Of a DNA stretch of 19,522 bases, positions 1 through 7,816 are shown in pieces (position 1 is the first letter of the stretch; every line of letters starts with the position of its first letter). The notes below the pieces were generated by a model that made no database searches, was not told where the DNA came from, and was given only the letters and a program-made list of their open reading frames with translations. The DNA comes from an uncultured Eubacteriales bacterium (GTDB taxonomy: Bacteria; Bacillota; Clostridia; UBA1381; UBA9506). Made by a program: the position numbers and the translations under genes. Where the stretch lies: NCBI GenBank assembly GCA_902478395.1, contig CABSKZ010000015.1, positions 1-19,522 on the forward strand. The letters run 5' to 3'.

Positions 1-1626
1 AAGAGACAGCTCCAAATCTGAAATGCCAAGCATAACGGATTCCGGGTTTAGCCAGCAGAGGCGGCAGGTCGCGCCTGTGTTGCTGCCGGTAATTAAAACG
101 GTGTTATCCATTATTTCAATACGGTTCTTTGTCGTCGTATGCATCATAAATGCATATTCATTTTCTTTGTCATTCTCGGTTTGGATATCGTCAAAAATTA
201 CAAGATATGGAATCTTGCCTTTTACATAGAGCAGGTTTCGCCGTGCATAACCAACACACATTTTGGACCAGTCATAGGCTTCGGTTGCATCGCCGGATAC
301 AAAAACGCTGTTCACGCGGTCCTCAAATGCCACAATTTCGCCGTGGCTGGCTACCCCCTGTCCCTCGCCGTTAACCAGCACTGCATTGTGGGATTCGGTT
401 GGCGTCGGTATCATGGGAGGGTCAATCAGAAATTCTTCTCCGTGTGCAAAAAAAGCAAAGGAATTCTGGTCACAATGGTTATGTCCGCGATGCGTGTCCC
501 ACCCAGAGGTAAAGAACAACAGGCTGGAATTAGGGTCAGACCAGCTTTCGCGTGCGAACAGGCGTCCGCTGTCAAACAGGCGTGTCAGAGGAATGCCAGC
601 CTGTTCTGGCGGGACGGCCTGAATGGACGGATCTGAAAACAACAGCGTCAGGGCAAGTGTCGCACCGCTGCCGAGGTGGGCCTCCTGCTGTCCGCCGTAG
701 CTGCCGTCCCCTTCAGCTTTGTTTGTAATGGCCTGCAGCCAATATAGAGCTGCGCCGTTTCTATACTTGGATATCAGATACATCATCGGCCCCAGATTCG
801 GAATGGTGTCGCTGTTGTCGTTATAGCTGACAATCTTCTTCTTTGTTGGGAGAGTCTGAGCCATGAGCTGATTAGGAATGAGGCGGTTTTTCGGAAATTC
901 ATTGACCAGATCTGTCCCGGTTGCGCGGCGGTAAGCCTCACAGAACGGAATTGCGCCGAGCAACCCATAGCTGCCGTAGGGCAGACCCTCAGTCAATAGC
1001 CCGGTGCTGTCTGTTGCGTATTCAAAGTATTTCCGCGTCTGGAATACTGCGCGTTCCAACCAGTCCTCGTGGCCGCCTAAAATCAAGGCAATCATTCCTA
1101 AGCCTCCGTAGTGGACGGTGTTGTGATTGCAGGACCAGACACCTTTGTGCGGCCGGCTCCAGGCGGAGGGATATTCGTACAGCCATTTTGCAACTTCTGT
1201 CATTTCCCCTATGGCAAAATTAATTTCTTCTTCTGTCATTTCCTCGCACAAAAAGTCGAAGGCCAGCGCGTGTGCGCGGCCGGCGTCACCCGCACAGAGA
1301 TGTCCGTTAAATTTTACAAAATCGGCTATGTGGAAGTTTCGGATGGTATTTAAATAAATCTCTACACCCCGGCGCAAATAGGCTGTGTTGCCGCTTAGAT
1401 GTCCTGCTGCTCCAAGAATGGTGGTTTTGCATTCGAGCTGGCGGGCGGAGGTTCCGTAGCCGTGGTTCGGTGCAATCAGGTCTAGCGCAGGAGAATCGTT
1501 GTTTAGCAGGTTGTCAGCGCGGCGAATCAGTTCCTGGTACGCTTCCAGATACCAGCCGGAAGTGAATTTTTTCCGTATATCAGGAAGTTCTTCCTTAGTA
1601 AATAGCAGATGTGTTTTGTAGCGCAT
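1..1626 (-). CDS. Heparinase II/III-like polysaccharide lyase (3' end outside window)
   Basis: An open frame of 542 codons runs from ATG at 1626 to the window edge without a stop, so the C-terminus is missing. The start follows an AGAAAGGA ribosome binding site. The N-terminal ~320 residues look like the alpha/alpha toroid of chondroitin AC/heparinase-type lyases, with an Asn-His-Asn cluster around residue 168 (N167, H168, N169, then H172-Y173). From about residue 360 the protein has the beta-sandwich signature of the heparinase II/III domain, GHNHCDQNSF (H382, H384, D386) followed by GEEFLIDP. Family members cleave uronic-acid polysaccharides by beta-elimination; the substrate cannot be read from sequence. 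No signal peptide is seen at the N-terminus, so it is probably cytoplasmic and would act on imported oligosaccharides (inference). It lies downstream of the secreted protein gene on the same strand, behind a terminator-like hairpin. Family assignment is firm, substrate unknown. Confidence 0.85.
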   Translation of the reverse strand, partial: MRYKTHLLFTKEELPDIRKKFTSGWYLEAYQELIRRADNLLNNDSPALDLIAPNHGYGTSARQLECKTTILGAAGHLSGNTAYLRRGVEIYLNTIRNFHIADFVKFNGHLCAGDAGRAHALAFDFLCEEMTEEEINFAIGEMTEVAKWLYEYPSAWSRPHKGVWSCNHNTVHYGGLGMIALILGGHEDWLERAVFQTRKYFEYATDSTGLLTEGLPYGSYGLLGAIPFCEAYRRATGTDLVNEFPKNRLIPNQLMAQTLPTKKKIVSYNDNSDTIPNLGPMMYLISKYRNGAALYWLQAITNKAEGDGSYGGQQEAHLGSGATLALTLLFSDPSIQAVPPEQAGIPLTRLFDSGRLFARESWSDPNSSLLFFTSGWDTHRGHNHCDQNSFAFFAHGEEFLIDPPMIPTPTESHNAVLVNGEGQGVASHGEIVAFEDRVNSVFVSGDATEAYDWSKMCVGYARRNLLYVKGKIPYLVIFDDIQTENDKENEYAFMMHTTTKNRIEIMDNTVLITGSNTGATCRLCWLNPESVMLGISDLELSL

Positions 1627-1659
1627 GGTTTGAATCCTTTCTTTTATAATTTATCATGG

Positions 1660-1686
1660 AAAACGGGCGGCAATGCCGCCCGTTTT
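1660..1686 (-). terminator. Hairpin between secreted-protein gene and lyase gene
   Basis: A perfect 12-bp inverted repeat (arms 1660-1671 and 1675-1686, 3-base loop) lies just after the stop of the secreted-protein gene and 34 bases before the lyase start. The minus-strand arm ends in a short TTTT run, so it reads as an intrinsic terminator or attenuator. No convincing promoter is visible between it and the lyase start, so the lyase may be expressed by partial read-through; this is inference. Confidence 0.7.
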
Positions 1687-1726
1687 GTTTGTAAAACATA
1701 TGTCATTCCATTGCCAAATAGTTTCA

Positions 1727-3937
1727 TCAGTCTGCGGATACGGCTGAAACTATCGGCATCAGGGAATCGAAACCTGTCCAGACCATCCGCTTTACAGTGT
1801 AGCCGGGTGCATCCGGAATTGCAATTGCAAGCGTTTTCTCAAATCCCGCCGTATTTGCGGAAACAGAATAGGGTTCATATTTGACGTCAACAAGGGTCCC
1901 GTTCCGGTCATAAAGGGCGAGCAGCAAAATACCGGATTCCGTCGATGCGGTATCGTTATTAATTTTTACGACTCCGGTAACGGTTTCGCCGGGACGGACA
2001 TGCGTAATTTGCAGTCCTGTTTGTGCGAGCAACTGATTCTGCTCCACATAACTTACGGCGCCTCTGTTTGCAGGAACTGTGCAGACAAATTCTTTTTTAT
2101 CCGTCACCGCTCCTTTGGTCAGAGTTGCGGTCATAACTACCGTTGCGTCAGCATCTGTGGGACGGTTTACCTCGCCGGTTTCGCTGATGACATCCGGATT
2201 GCTCGATGTCCAGCTGATGGATACACCGTTTTCAGCGTCTTCCGTGGGAAGCGTAACGGAATTTGCTACATTTGCCGGATCTGACGGGAAGGCGAGGTCA
2301 TATGTGTATCCCGCCAGAAGCTCCGCGTCAGAAGGCGTGGACAAAATATTGTATACCTTAACATCATCAATGAGAACACGTCCATCAATCTGTTCAGCAA
2401 CATAATTGAAGTAGATTTTATCGATGGGGTTGTCAATGAGGTCCTGCTGCAGGAACGGTTGGGTAACCTCGGACAGCCGTCCGTTGATGTATGTGCTTAC
2501 CAGACCTTTGGACCCCGCTTCGCCTGCATCGTAATCAACAACGATTTTCATGTGTATTTCTGTTCCTTTGGTGGTGCGCTGGTAACCGTCGAGCGGTGTG
2601 CTCGCGGAAGCGCCGGTGCGGATTGTGGGCGTCGCAGTCGGCCCCTGCGCTATGAAATACCAGAAGTGGTTTTTGGTGGTGCCTGCAATCCGTCCGCTGA
2701 CTTGGAATTCCTTACCGTCTGTTTCCGCGTCACAGGCAATGCGGAACTCCACGGCAAATTTTCCGGTTGTTTTTTGCAGTTCCTCCGGAAGAGTCAGCAT
2801 CGCGTTGGCAGTTCCGCCGCTGCGGTTTCGACTAATTTCCAGCTTCCGGTCTTCATTGGCCTTGGACACGCCGCCGGAGCCGGCGAGAGCCCATGCGGAA
2901 GAAGGCGCTGCATCAAAATGCTCAAACAGCCAGACCTGTTTTTCGGAAACCCCCTGTTTCAGAACTGTCACATTAAATTCTTTCTTGCAGAGAATCGTGT
3001 TTGAGGAATCGATAATCGTCGCAGTCAGAACGACGTTTGCATCTCCCTCCGCCGGACGCGTGACCGTACCGTCTGGTTTTATCACGTTGGTATCACTGGA
3101 AGCCCAAGTTATGGAGGTGCCGTTAGCCACATCCTGTGTTGGCAGGGTCAGGTCAGAGGTGACCATTGTCAAATCGCCGTCGATTTTCAGGGCATTCGCG
3201 GAATCTGCTACCTTTTCGGCGGGTGTGCCTTTTTGGTATACCTTCACGTTGTCAATCCAAAATGAGGAACCAGACTGAGCCCCCTCAATATTAAAGTTCA
3301 ACATTTTCAGTTCTTTAGTGGTCATTTCTTCCTGAAACCCTATTGTATCAGCACTATCGATGGTTGCTTGTGTACCATTAATAAAAACTTTTACCTGCCC
3401 GCCTTCTGCGTCTAGGTTCATTTCAGTCCGGATATGGTTTACTTCGCCGGAGGCAAGTGCTACAGTGCTTCCGCCAATACGGGTGAAACCACTTGCCGGT
3501 TTTCTGATATAGAGTCCCTGATTTTGCCGGGGTTGAAACTGTACCAGGTTTTTTGATTCGCTGTTGCGGAACCGAAAAAGGGCTTGCTTCGCGTCTGTTC
3601 CGCTCATTGCCATGTCGAGCTCCACGACAACCGTTCCGGAAGTGATAGCCTCGGGCAAAGTATAGGTTGCCGCAGTCATACCTGATGTAAGTGTCCGTTC
3701 CACTTCCAGACGGCTGTTAGATACGTAAACCGTACCGCCGGATTGCTTTCCTCCTGTCCAATTGTCAGATGGAACTGTGAGCGTTCCAAAGTCCTCAAAA
3801 TAGAATCCGCTTCCCGCATTTGTTGGTTCCGCAAACGCGGGAACTGCCAACGCTGCTGCAAATACAGCAGTAAGCGCAAAGGCAAGAAATCTTTTGACGG
3901 AAAATAAAAACCGGTTGCTTTTTACTTGGTTAAACAT
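1727..3937 (-). CDS. Secreted multidomain protein with jelly-roll-like and bacterial Ig-like domains
   Basis: The protein has 736 residues. The frame is open further upstream to 4027, but the start at 3937 is preferred: GAGGAGG sits 7 bases before it and a clear signal peptide follows (basic N-region with K15-R16, hydrophobic core, predicted cleavage after AFA at residue 36). Two concanavalin/laminin-G-like regions are seen, about residues 40-240 and 335-540; each ends in a similar IDNVKVY or IDDVKVYN strand. Each is followed by a bacterial Ig-like module of the 'atrophied' type, with matching elements SLTLPT-x-NGxSIxWxSSNxxVI and a xGxVxRP turn (about 245-325 and 545-630). The C-terminal ~95 residues resemble the Fn3-like endings of secreted clostridial proteins. 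No catalytic domain was recognised, so it is probably a carbohydrate-binding or surface-associated protein. It has its own promoter and is divergent from the AraC-type regulator, which may control it. Confidence 0.8.
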   Translation of the reverse strand: MFNQVKSNRFLFSVKRFLAFALTAVFAAALAVPAFAEPTNAGSGFYFEDFGTLTVPSDNWTGGKQSGGTVYVSNSRLEVERTLTSGMTAATYTLPEAITSGTVVVELDMAMSGTDAKQALFRFRNSESKNLVQFQPRQNQGLYIRKPASGFTRIGGSTVALASGEVNHIRTEMNLDAEGGQVKVFINGTQATIDSADTIGFQEEMTTKELKMLNFNIEGAQSGSSFWIDNVKVYQKGTPAEKVADSANALKIDGDLTMVTSDLTLPTQDVANGTSITWASSDTNVIKPDGTVTRPAEGDANVVLTATIIDSSNTILCKKEFNVTVLKQGVSEKQVWLFEHFDAAPSSAWALAGSGGVSKANEDRKLEISRNRSGGTANAMLTLPEELQKTTGKFAVEFRIACDAETDGKEFQVSGRIAGTTKNHFWYFIAQGPTATPTIRTGASASTPLDGYQRTTKGTEIHMKIVVDYDAGEAGSKGLVSTYINGRLSEVTQPFLQQDLIDNPIDKIYFNYVAEQIDGRVLIDDVKVYNILSTPSDAELLAGYTYDLAFPSDPANVANSVTLPTEDAENGVSISWTSSNPDVISETGEVNRPTDADATVVMTATLTKGAVTDKKEFVCTVPANRGAVSYVEQNQLLAQTGLQITHVRPGETVTGVVKINNDTASTESGILLLALYDRNGTLVDVKYEPYSVSANTAGFEKTLAIAIPDAPGYTVKRMVWTGFDSLMPIVSAVSAD

Positions 3938-4014
3938 ATAAAACCTCCTCATAAAATTTTTCAGGGGTATCTGCCATACGGGGGAAAACAAGCCTCTCCG
4001 TACAGGTTTTGCTC

Positions 4015-4032
4015 CGGTCATAGCCATGACCG
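4015..4032. promoter_or_regulatory. Dyad near the transcription start of the secreted-protein gene
   Basis: CGGTCAT-AGCC-ATGACCG is a perfect 7-bp dyad with a 4-base spacer, about 10-25 bases downstream of the predicted minus-strand start. It could be an operator or an RNA hairpin in the 5' leader; the neighbouring AraC-type regulator is a possible ligand, but AraC-family sites are often direct repeats. Confidence 0.35.
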
Positions 4033-4047
4033 AATTCTTACAGTTCC

Positions 4048-4076
4048 ATTATAAAACCTGTGAAAAAGAAGCGCAA
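4048..4076 (-). promoter_or_regulatory. Promoter of the secreted-protein gene
   Basis: On the minus strand TTGCGC (4071-4076) and TATAAT (4048-4053) are separated by exactly 17 bases. Transcription would start near 4041, giving a leader of about 105 bases before the start codon at 3937. Confidence 0.7.
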
Positions 4077-4148
4077 TTTTCATTATCTGACATGATGTTT
4101 AAATTCCAACTTTTGCGATGTTGAATATCTTTCGTGGGCAAATAATAA

Positions 4149-4178
4149 TTGACTTACGCTGTTTTGGTGGGGTATAAT
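4149..4178 (+). promoter_or_regulatory. Promoter upstream of the AraC-type regulator
   Basis: TTGACT (4149-4154) and TATAAT (4173-4178) are separated by 18 bases. The predicted start near 4185 gives a leader of about 200 bases before the regulator. It is divergent from the promoter at 4048-4076, about 70 bases away. The rest of the 447-base gap shows no gene. Confidence 0.65.
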
Positions 4179-4186
4179 ATAAGAAT

Positions 4187-4206
4187 AAAAGCCATTTATG
4201 GCTTTT
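4187..4206 (+). promoter_or_regulatory. Hairpin at the 5' end of the regulator leader
   Basis: AAAAGCCAT-TT-ATGGCTTTT is a perfect 9-bp inverted repeat that starts almost at the predicted transcription start. It could stabilise the mRNA 5' end or be a DNA-binding site straddling the start; with its terminal T-run it is also weakly terminator-like. Confidence 0.4.
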
Positions 4207-4384
4207 GCCCGTTGTATTTATTGAACCGGTGTGCAGCAAGCCGATTGCCCGCGGCATTGCCGCACATTTTATCTTCGTAACATACAAATGAAGCATAATA
4301 AGTAATGAAGACAAGGATAAAGTAACGATAACAATTTTGCGGATTTTATTGCAAAGAATTTATTTTTAGAGAGGAGTTGGCGGG

Positions 4385-6673
4385 ATGCGGATTGGAATCC
4401 GGAAAAAGAGCGTAATTTATTCCTGGCTGATTTCTTATATGGTTATTCTAATTATCCCTATTCTGACCAGTGTTTTTTCCTATATTCTATCAGCCAGCAC
4501 TATCCGGCGTGAGATAACCAGCACCAATGAATATATGCTGCAACAAATTGGACAGGACATTGACAGCCTCATCCGCGATATGGACAAGACGTTCCAGTAT
4601 TACATCACGAACGATGCCGTCAAGAGCCTGATGGCCGAGCCGGATGCTGAGACAAAAAACCAGACCTATTTGGTGAACCAGTTTTTTGCGGATAAAAGCA
4701 AGCCGGCAGAGAGCGATTTTTATAATGGCTATCTGTATTTGAAACGGCTGGAATTTGTTCTGGATACGCGCAGTAAATATGATTTGGACATTGCCTATGA
4801 GGCGATGGAGGTTAATGGCGGGGACACATATGAGCAGTGGCTTGACATGCTCAACAGCGTAACGGAGCGCACGATTCGGCAGCAGAGCGACGGGAGTATC
4901 TGTTTTCTGTATCCGGTATACAACAGCAAGTTCGTCAACAGCACCGCCGTTTTTGCCGCACAGCTGAAACAGGATTACACGGAAAAGCTGCGGCAGCGTC
5001 TGGCTGGCCTTGACAAAGCATGGTTTGCTATACTGACGCCGGAAAACACGGTGGCTATTACAAACGGAAGAGCGCTGGAACTGCCGTTTGCATACGGAGA
5101 GGTCCCTATAGGGGCAGGCATTGCAGATATGCGGGCTCATGGCACGAATGATGTCGTGATGTACCGGATGTCGGAGGCGGCGGAGCTGAAATATGTCATC
5201 TCCATCCCGCAGAGCGTGTTTTTCCAAAAAGCAAACAATATTCTGCTGGTCATTGTGATACAGGTGATTCTTTCCGTCCTGCTGGGGATTTATATTTCCT
5301 TCCTGTTTGCGAAGAAGAATTATACGCCGGTCGGTGAAATCCTGCACATGGTAGGCGGCGAAGAAGCACAGGTGGACAATGAATTTGAATTCATCCATCG
5401 GGCTGTGCTGGACAAAATCGAGGAAATTAAGGATGCAGAGCACAAAATGTGGAAGAATAAGGATATTGTGTTCAACAATATGGTCCGAAAGCTGCTCACG
5501 GGCGGAATGAACAAGGCCTCAGATTTTGAAGCATTTTTGGAAGAATATGATATTGTGCCGGTTTGCAGCCGCTATGCGGTGCTGATGGTGAAGGTTGAGG
5601 ATTACAGCGAGATGTTTGCCGGCGAGTCCGAGGCGGAGAACGCGGAAAGCTCATTATATATTGTAAAAGTCGCACTGACAAATATTATCAAGGAGTTATC
5701 AGCAGAACAATATGTTTCGATGGTGACCGACTTAGAGGACATGATCGTTTGTATCCTCAACCTCGAAGATGCAGATGGAGTAGAAGTATTGGCCAGCAAT
5801 ATGCAGTCCATGATTAAAACCTATCTGCGGGTAGAGGTGTCGATATCTGTCAGCAACGCGCATAAGGACTTCCTGTCCATCCCCGATTGTTACAAGGAGG
5901 CGTCCGAGGCAATGGAATACCGGGCGGTGCTCGGTGTGGGAAACATCATCCAGTTTTCGGAAATTTCTGCGACGGATGAGTGGTACCAGTTTACGGTGGA
6001 TCAGGAAATACGGATTATCAACAGTGTGAAGGCGGGTGATTTTGAGCGTGCGGAAGCGGTAATCCGCGAAGTGCTGGATGAAGAACGGCTCAGAAGCATG
6101 CCGGTCGAGCTGTGTAAATGCCTGATGTTTGACCTTGTCAGCACAGTGATGCGGGCCATCAACGCAGCGGAGGAATTTTCGGGCAACCGCGGCGCGATCT
6201 GGAACACCCTGTCCCCAACAGAAAGTTTGCTTTCCTGCCAGTCCGTCGTAGAAATGAAGGCTGTGGTGACAGAACTGCTGGAGAAGGTATGCGCCTATAT
6301 TTCAGAACAGAAAAATTCGCGGGTTACCAAGCTGCGCGACGATATTACGAATTATGTGGAACGTTATTTTGCAGACCAAAATTTAAATGTGAATATGATA
6401 GCGGAGGCGTTTGGGAAAAATCCGACCTACTTATCACGGTATTTTAAGGAACAGACAAATGTCGGGCTTTTGGATTTTATCAATCAGGTGCGTATCCGCC
6501 ATGCGAAGGAACTGATACAAAATAACGCCACAATGACTGTTCAGGAGGTGGTAGAGCAGGTTGGTTTTCTAAACAGTGCCGCACTGATACGCGTTTTCAA
6601 AAAATATGAGGGCATCACGCCGGGACAGTTTAAAAATGCGGTTCAAGCGGAAAAACGGGAGCGAAGGCAATAA
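4385..6673 (+). CDS. Membrane-anchored AraC-family transcriptional regulator with extracytoplasmic sensor
   Basis: The protein has 762 residues; the start follows GAGGAG about 9 bases upstream. A first transmembrane segment spans about residues 10-36 and a second about 286-308 (rich in I, L, V, followed by KK), enclosing a ~250-residue extracytoplasmic region typical of Cache-like sensors. A cytoplasmic linker of ~330 residues follows. The C-terminal ~118 residues (about 645-762) form an AraC-type double helix-turn-helix, with LNVNMIAEAFGKNPTYLSRYFK as first and TVQEVVEQVGFLNSAALIRVFKK as second motif, ending in TPGQFK. Such one-component regulators in Firmicutes usually sit beside glycan uptake or degradation genes and sense extracellular sugars. 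Here the divergent secreted protein and the lyase are the likely targets. No sugar ABC transporter lies within the window. A strong terminator follows at 6756, so it is probably monocistronic. Confidence 0.87.
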   Translation: MRIGIRKKSVIYSWLISYMVILIIPILTSVFSYILSASTIRREITSTNEYMLQQIGQDIDSLIRDMDKTFQYYITNDAVKSLMAEPDAETKNQTYLVNQFFADKSKPAESDFYNGYLYLKRLEFVLDTRSKYDLDIAYEAMEVNGGDTYEQWLDMLNSVTERTIRQQSDGSICFLYPVYNSKFVNSTAVFAAQLKQDYTEKLRQRLAGLDKAWFAILTPENTVAITNGRALELPFAYGEVPIGAGIADMRAHGTNDVVMYRMSEAAELKYVISIPQSVFFQKANNILLVIVIQVILSVLLGIYISFLFAKKNYTPVGEILHMVGGEEAQVDNEFEFIHRAVLDKIEEIKDAEHKMWKNKDIVFNNMVRKLLTGGMNKASDFEAFLEEYDIVPVCSRYAVLMVKVEDYSEMFAGESEAENAESSLYIVKVALTNIIKELSAEQYVSMVTDLEDMIVCILNLEDADGVEVLASNMQSMIKTYLRVEVSISVSNAHKDFLSIPDCYKEASEAMEYRAVLGVGNIIQFSEISATDEWYQFTVDQEIRIINSVKAGDFERAEAVIREVLDEERLRSMPVELCKCLMFDLVSTVMRAINAAEEFSGNRGAIWNTLSPTESLLSCQSVVEMKAVVTELLEKVCAYISEQKNSRVTKLRDDITNYVERYFADQNLNVNMIAEAFGKNPTYLSRYFKEQTNVGLLDFINQVRIRHAKELIQNNATMTVQEVVEQVGFLNSAALIRVFKKYEGITPGQFKNAVQAEKRERRQ

Positions 6674-6755
6674 AACTGGGGAAAACGCGCTTGCTGGATG
6701 TGGATATGGTTGTTTTTCGAAATATAGTCATATAACAATAAAAAATACGCTTGAG

Positions 6756-6795
6756 AAGACCTGCTGTCTGAAAATGTAGACGGCAGGTCTTTTTT
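6756..6795 (+). terminator. Intrinsic terminator of the AraC-type regulator
   Basis: A 14-bp stem (arms 6756-6769 and 6778-6791, one G-U pair, 8-base loop) is followed by a run of T to 6795. It lies 83 bases after the regulator stop. Confidence 0.9.
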
Positions 6796-6960
6796 GCATG
6801 CGGAGCCTATATTTTGGGCGAACTCCCAAAGTGGTAGCTCATGCTGAGGATAGAACTAGAGGCTGACAGAGAAACCGCACTCCATTGGGAAATCTATCGG
6901 CAAAGCGGATACTTTGACTGGAGGTTTTGTGTGAAAATATCCCAAACATTTTAGCCTAGC
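6796..6960. other. Gene-free spacer between regulator terminator and recombinase
   Basis: No convincing open frame is seen. There is a small hairpin TTGGG-cgaact-CCCAA within 6830-6850, loosely enclosed by GAGC...GCTC. Nothing else is recognised. Confidence 0.5.
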
Positions 6961-6989
6961 TTGTATAAAAATCCGTAATCGACTAAAAT
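6961..6989 (+). promoter_or_regulatory. Possible promoter of the recombinase gene
   Basis: TTGTAT (6961-6966) and TAAAAT (6984-6989) are 17 bases apart, about 35 bases before the start codon. The match is moderate. Confidence 0.45.
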
Positions 6990-7024
6990 TAACAGCATAT
7001 CGATATGGAAGGGAGTTTTTATAC

Positions 7025-7639
7025 TTGGAAACCTATGGCTATATCAGAGTATCTTCAAAATATCAGAATGAGGACCGCCAGATTATCGCGATGCGGGAAT
7101 TCGGCATAGTGGAAAGCCATCTATACATGGACCGGCAGTCTGGTAAAGATTTTGAGCGGCAGTCCTACCAACGCCTGATGCGCAGAATGAAACGAGGCGA
7201 TACGCTTGTCGTAAAAAGCATCGACCGCCTGGGGCGCAATTATGCGGAGATTTTGGAGCAGTGGCGGCAAATCACCAAAGAAAGGGGCGTGGCAATTGTG
7301 GTTCTGGACATGCCCCTTCTGGATACCCGGCATGACCGCGACCTTACGGGAACGCTCATTTCCGACATTGTCCTGCAGCTCCTGTCTTATGTGGCCCAAA
7401 CGGAACGCGAATTTATCCGGCAGAGGCAGGCGGAGGGGATTGCCGCCGCCAGAGCAAGGGGCGTGGCTTTCGGGAGAAGAGCCTATCCCATTCCGCCGGA
7501 CTTCCCGGCAGTATACGGGCGGTGGAAAAACAGAAAAATCAACTCCAGAAGAGCCGCGGCAGAATTGGGGGTCTCGCAATACACCTTTTTGAAATGGGCA
7601 CATGGACAAAAAGAAGATGAACCGGCCAGTGAAACCTAA
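7025..7639 (+). CDS. Small serine recombinase (resolvase/invertase type)
   Basis: The protein has 204 residues and starts at TTG behind GAAGGGAG. It is a complete member of the small serine recombinase family: YIRVSS with catalytic S10 and R8, and the SIDRLGRN motif giving D67, R68 and R71, matching the spacing of gamma-delta resolvase. The long E-helix region (VAQTEREFIRQRQAEGIAAARARG, about 122-145) and a C-terminal helix-turn-helix (about 165-195, RRAAAELGVSQYTFLKW) follow. Such enzymes cut at short imperfect palindromes and invert, resolve or integrate DNA. No transposase or conjugation gene is nearby, so it is either a relic of an element or a stand-alone invertase or resolvase. The next gene, for a radical SAM enzyme, is on the same strand 177 bases downstream. 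A 26-base palindrome in that gap is a possible site. Family is firm, role uncertain. Confidence 0.88.
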   Translation: METYGYIRVSSKYQNEDRQIIAMREFGIVESHLYMDRQSGKDFERQSYQRLMRRMKRGDTLVVKSIDRLGRNYAEILEQWRQITKERGVAIVVLDMPLLDTRHDRDLTGTLISDIVLQLLSYVAQTEREFIRQRQAEGIAAARARGVAFGRRAYPIPPDFPAVYGRWKNRKINSRRAAAELGVSQYTFLKWAHGQKEDEPASET

Positions 7640-7729
7640 CGGAGTTTTTGTATAAAAAGGGTAGACTTTTTCATTCCTGCCAGCCCTTCTATATCTCGTA
7701 TACATATTCTGAAAAGATACAACATCCAG

Positions 7730-7757
7730 TTGTGACATTTCGCACATCTATTATAAC
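7730..7757 (+). promoter_or_regulatory. Possible promoter of the radical SAM gene
   Basis: TTGTGA (7730-7735) and TATAAC (7752-7757) are 16 bases apart. The start would be near 7764, exactly at the left arm of the inner hairpin (7764-7789), so the transcript would begin with that hairpin. Confidence 0.4.
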
Positions 7758-7763
7758 ACCTCT

Positions 7764-7789
7764 GCGAGAAAAAGTCTGCTATTTCTCGC
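7764..7789. repeat. 26-base palindromic element between recombinase and radical SAM gene
   Basis: GCGAGAAA and TTTCTCGC form perfect 8-bp arms around 10 bases, 26 bases in total. The size fits a serine recombinase crossover site or an operator; it is also the inner hairpin of the leader. No second copy of the arms was found elsewhere in the window by eye. Confidence 0.4.
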
Positions 7790-7816
7790 AACAGTATAAA
7801 GGGGTGTTTTCATATC

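Larger units (their letters stand above)
7661..7808 (+). promoter_or_regulatory. Structured leader able to hide the ribosome binding site of the radical SAM gene
   Basis: Two nested helices can form: 7755-7763 with 7800-7808 (9 bp, one G-U), enclosing 7764-7771 with 7782-7789 (8 bp perfect, 10-base loop). The outer helix buries AGGGGTG, the only ribosome binding site for the ATG at 7817. A rival helix of 12 bp (one G-U) can form between 7661-7672 and 7768-7779; it would break the inner hairpin. This resembles a two-state RNA switch, but it requires transcription from at least 7661. A possible promoter at 7730-7757 would exclude the left arms. The class matches no riboswitch I recognise. Confidence 0.45.

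Noticed and set aside
3938..4027. Upstream in-frame extension of the secreted protein
   Set aside because: It covers the leader and the dyad; the strong GAGGAGG and the signal peptide place the start at 3937.
4490..5443. Minus-strand frame of 317 codons
   Set aside because: It lies entirely opposite the AraC-type regulator, whose domain pattern is clear; the translated composition (many His, Cys, Gln) is typical of an antisense shadow.
7121..7747. Minus-strand frame of 208 codons
   Set aside because: Opposite the recombinase with intact catalytic motifs; no ribosome binding site or family pattern.
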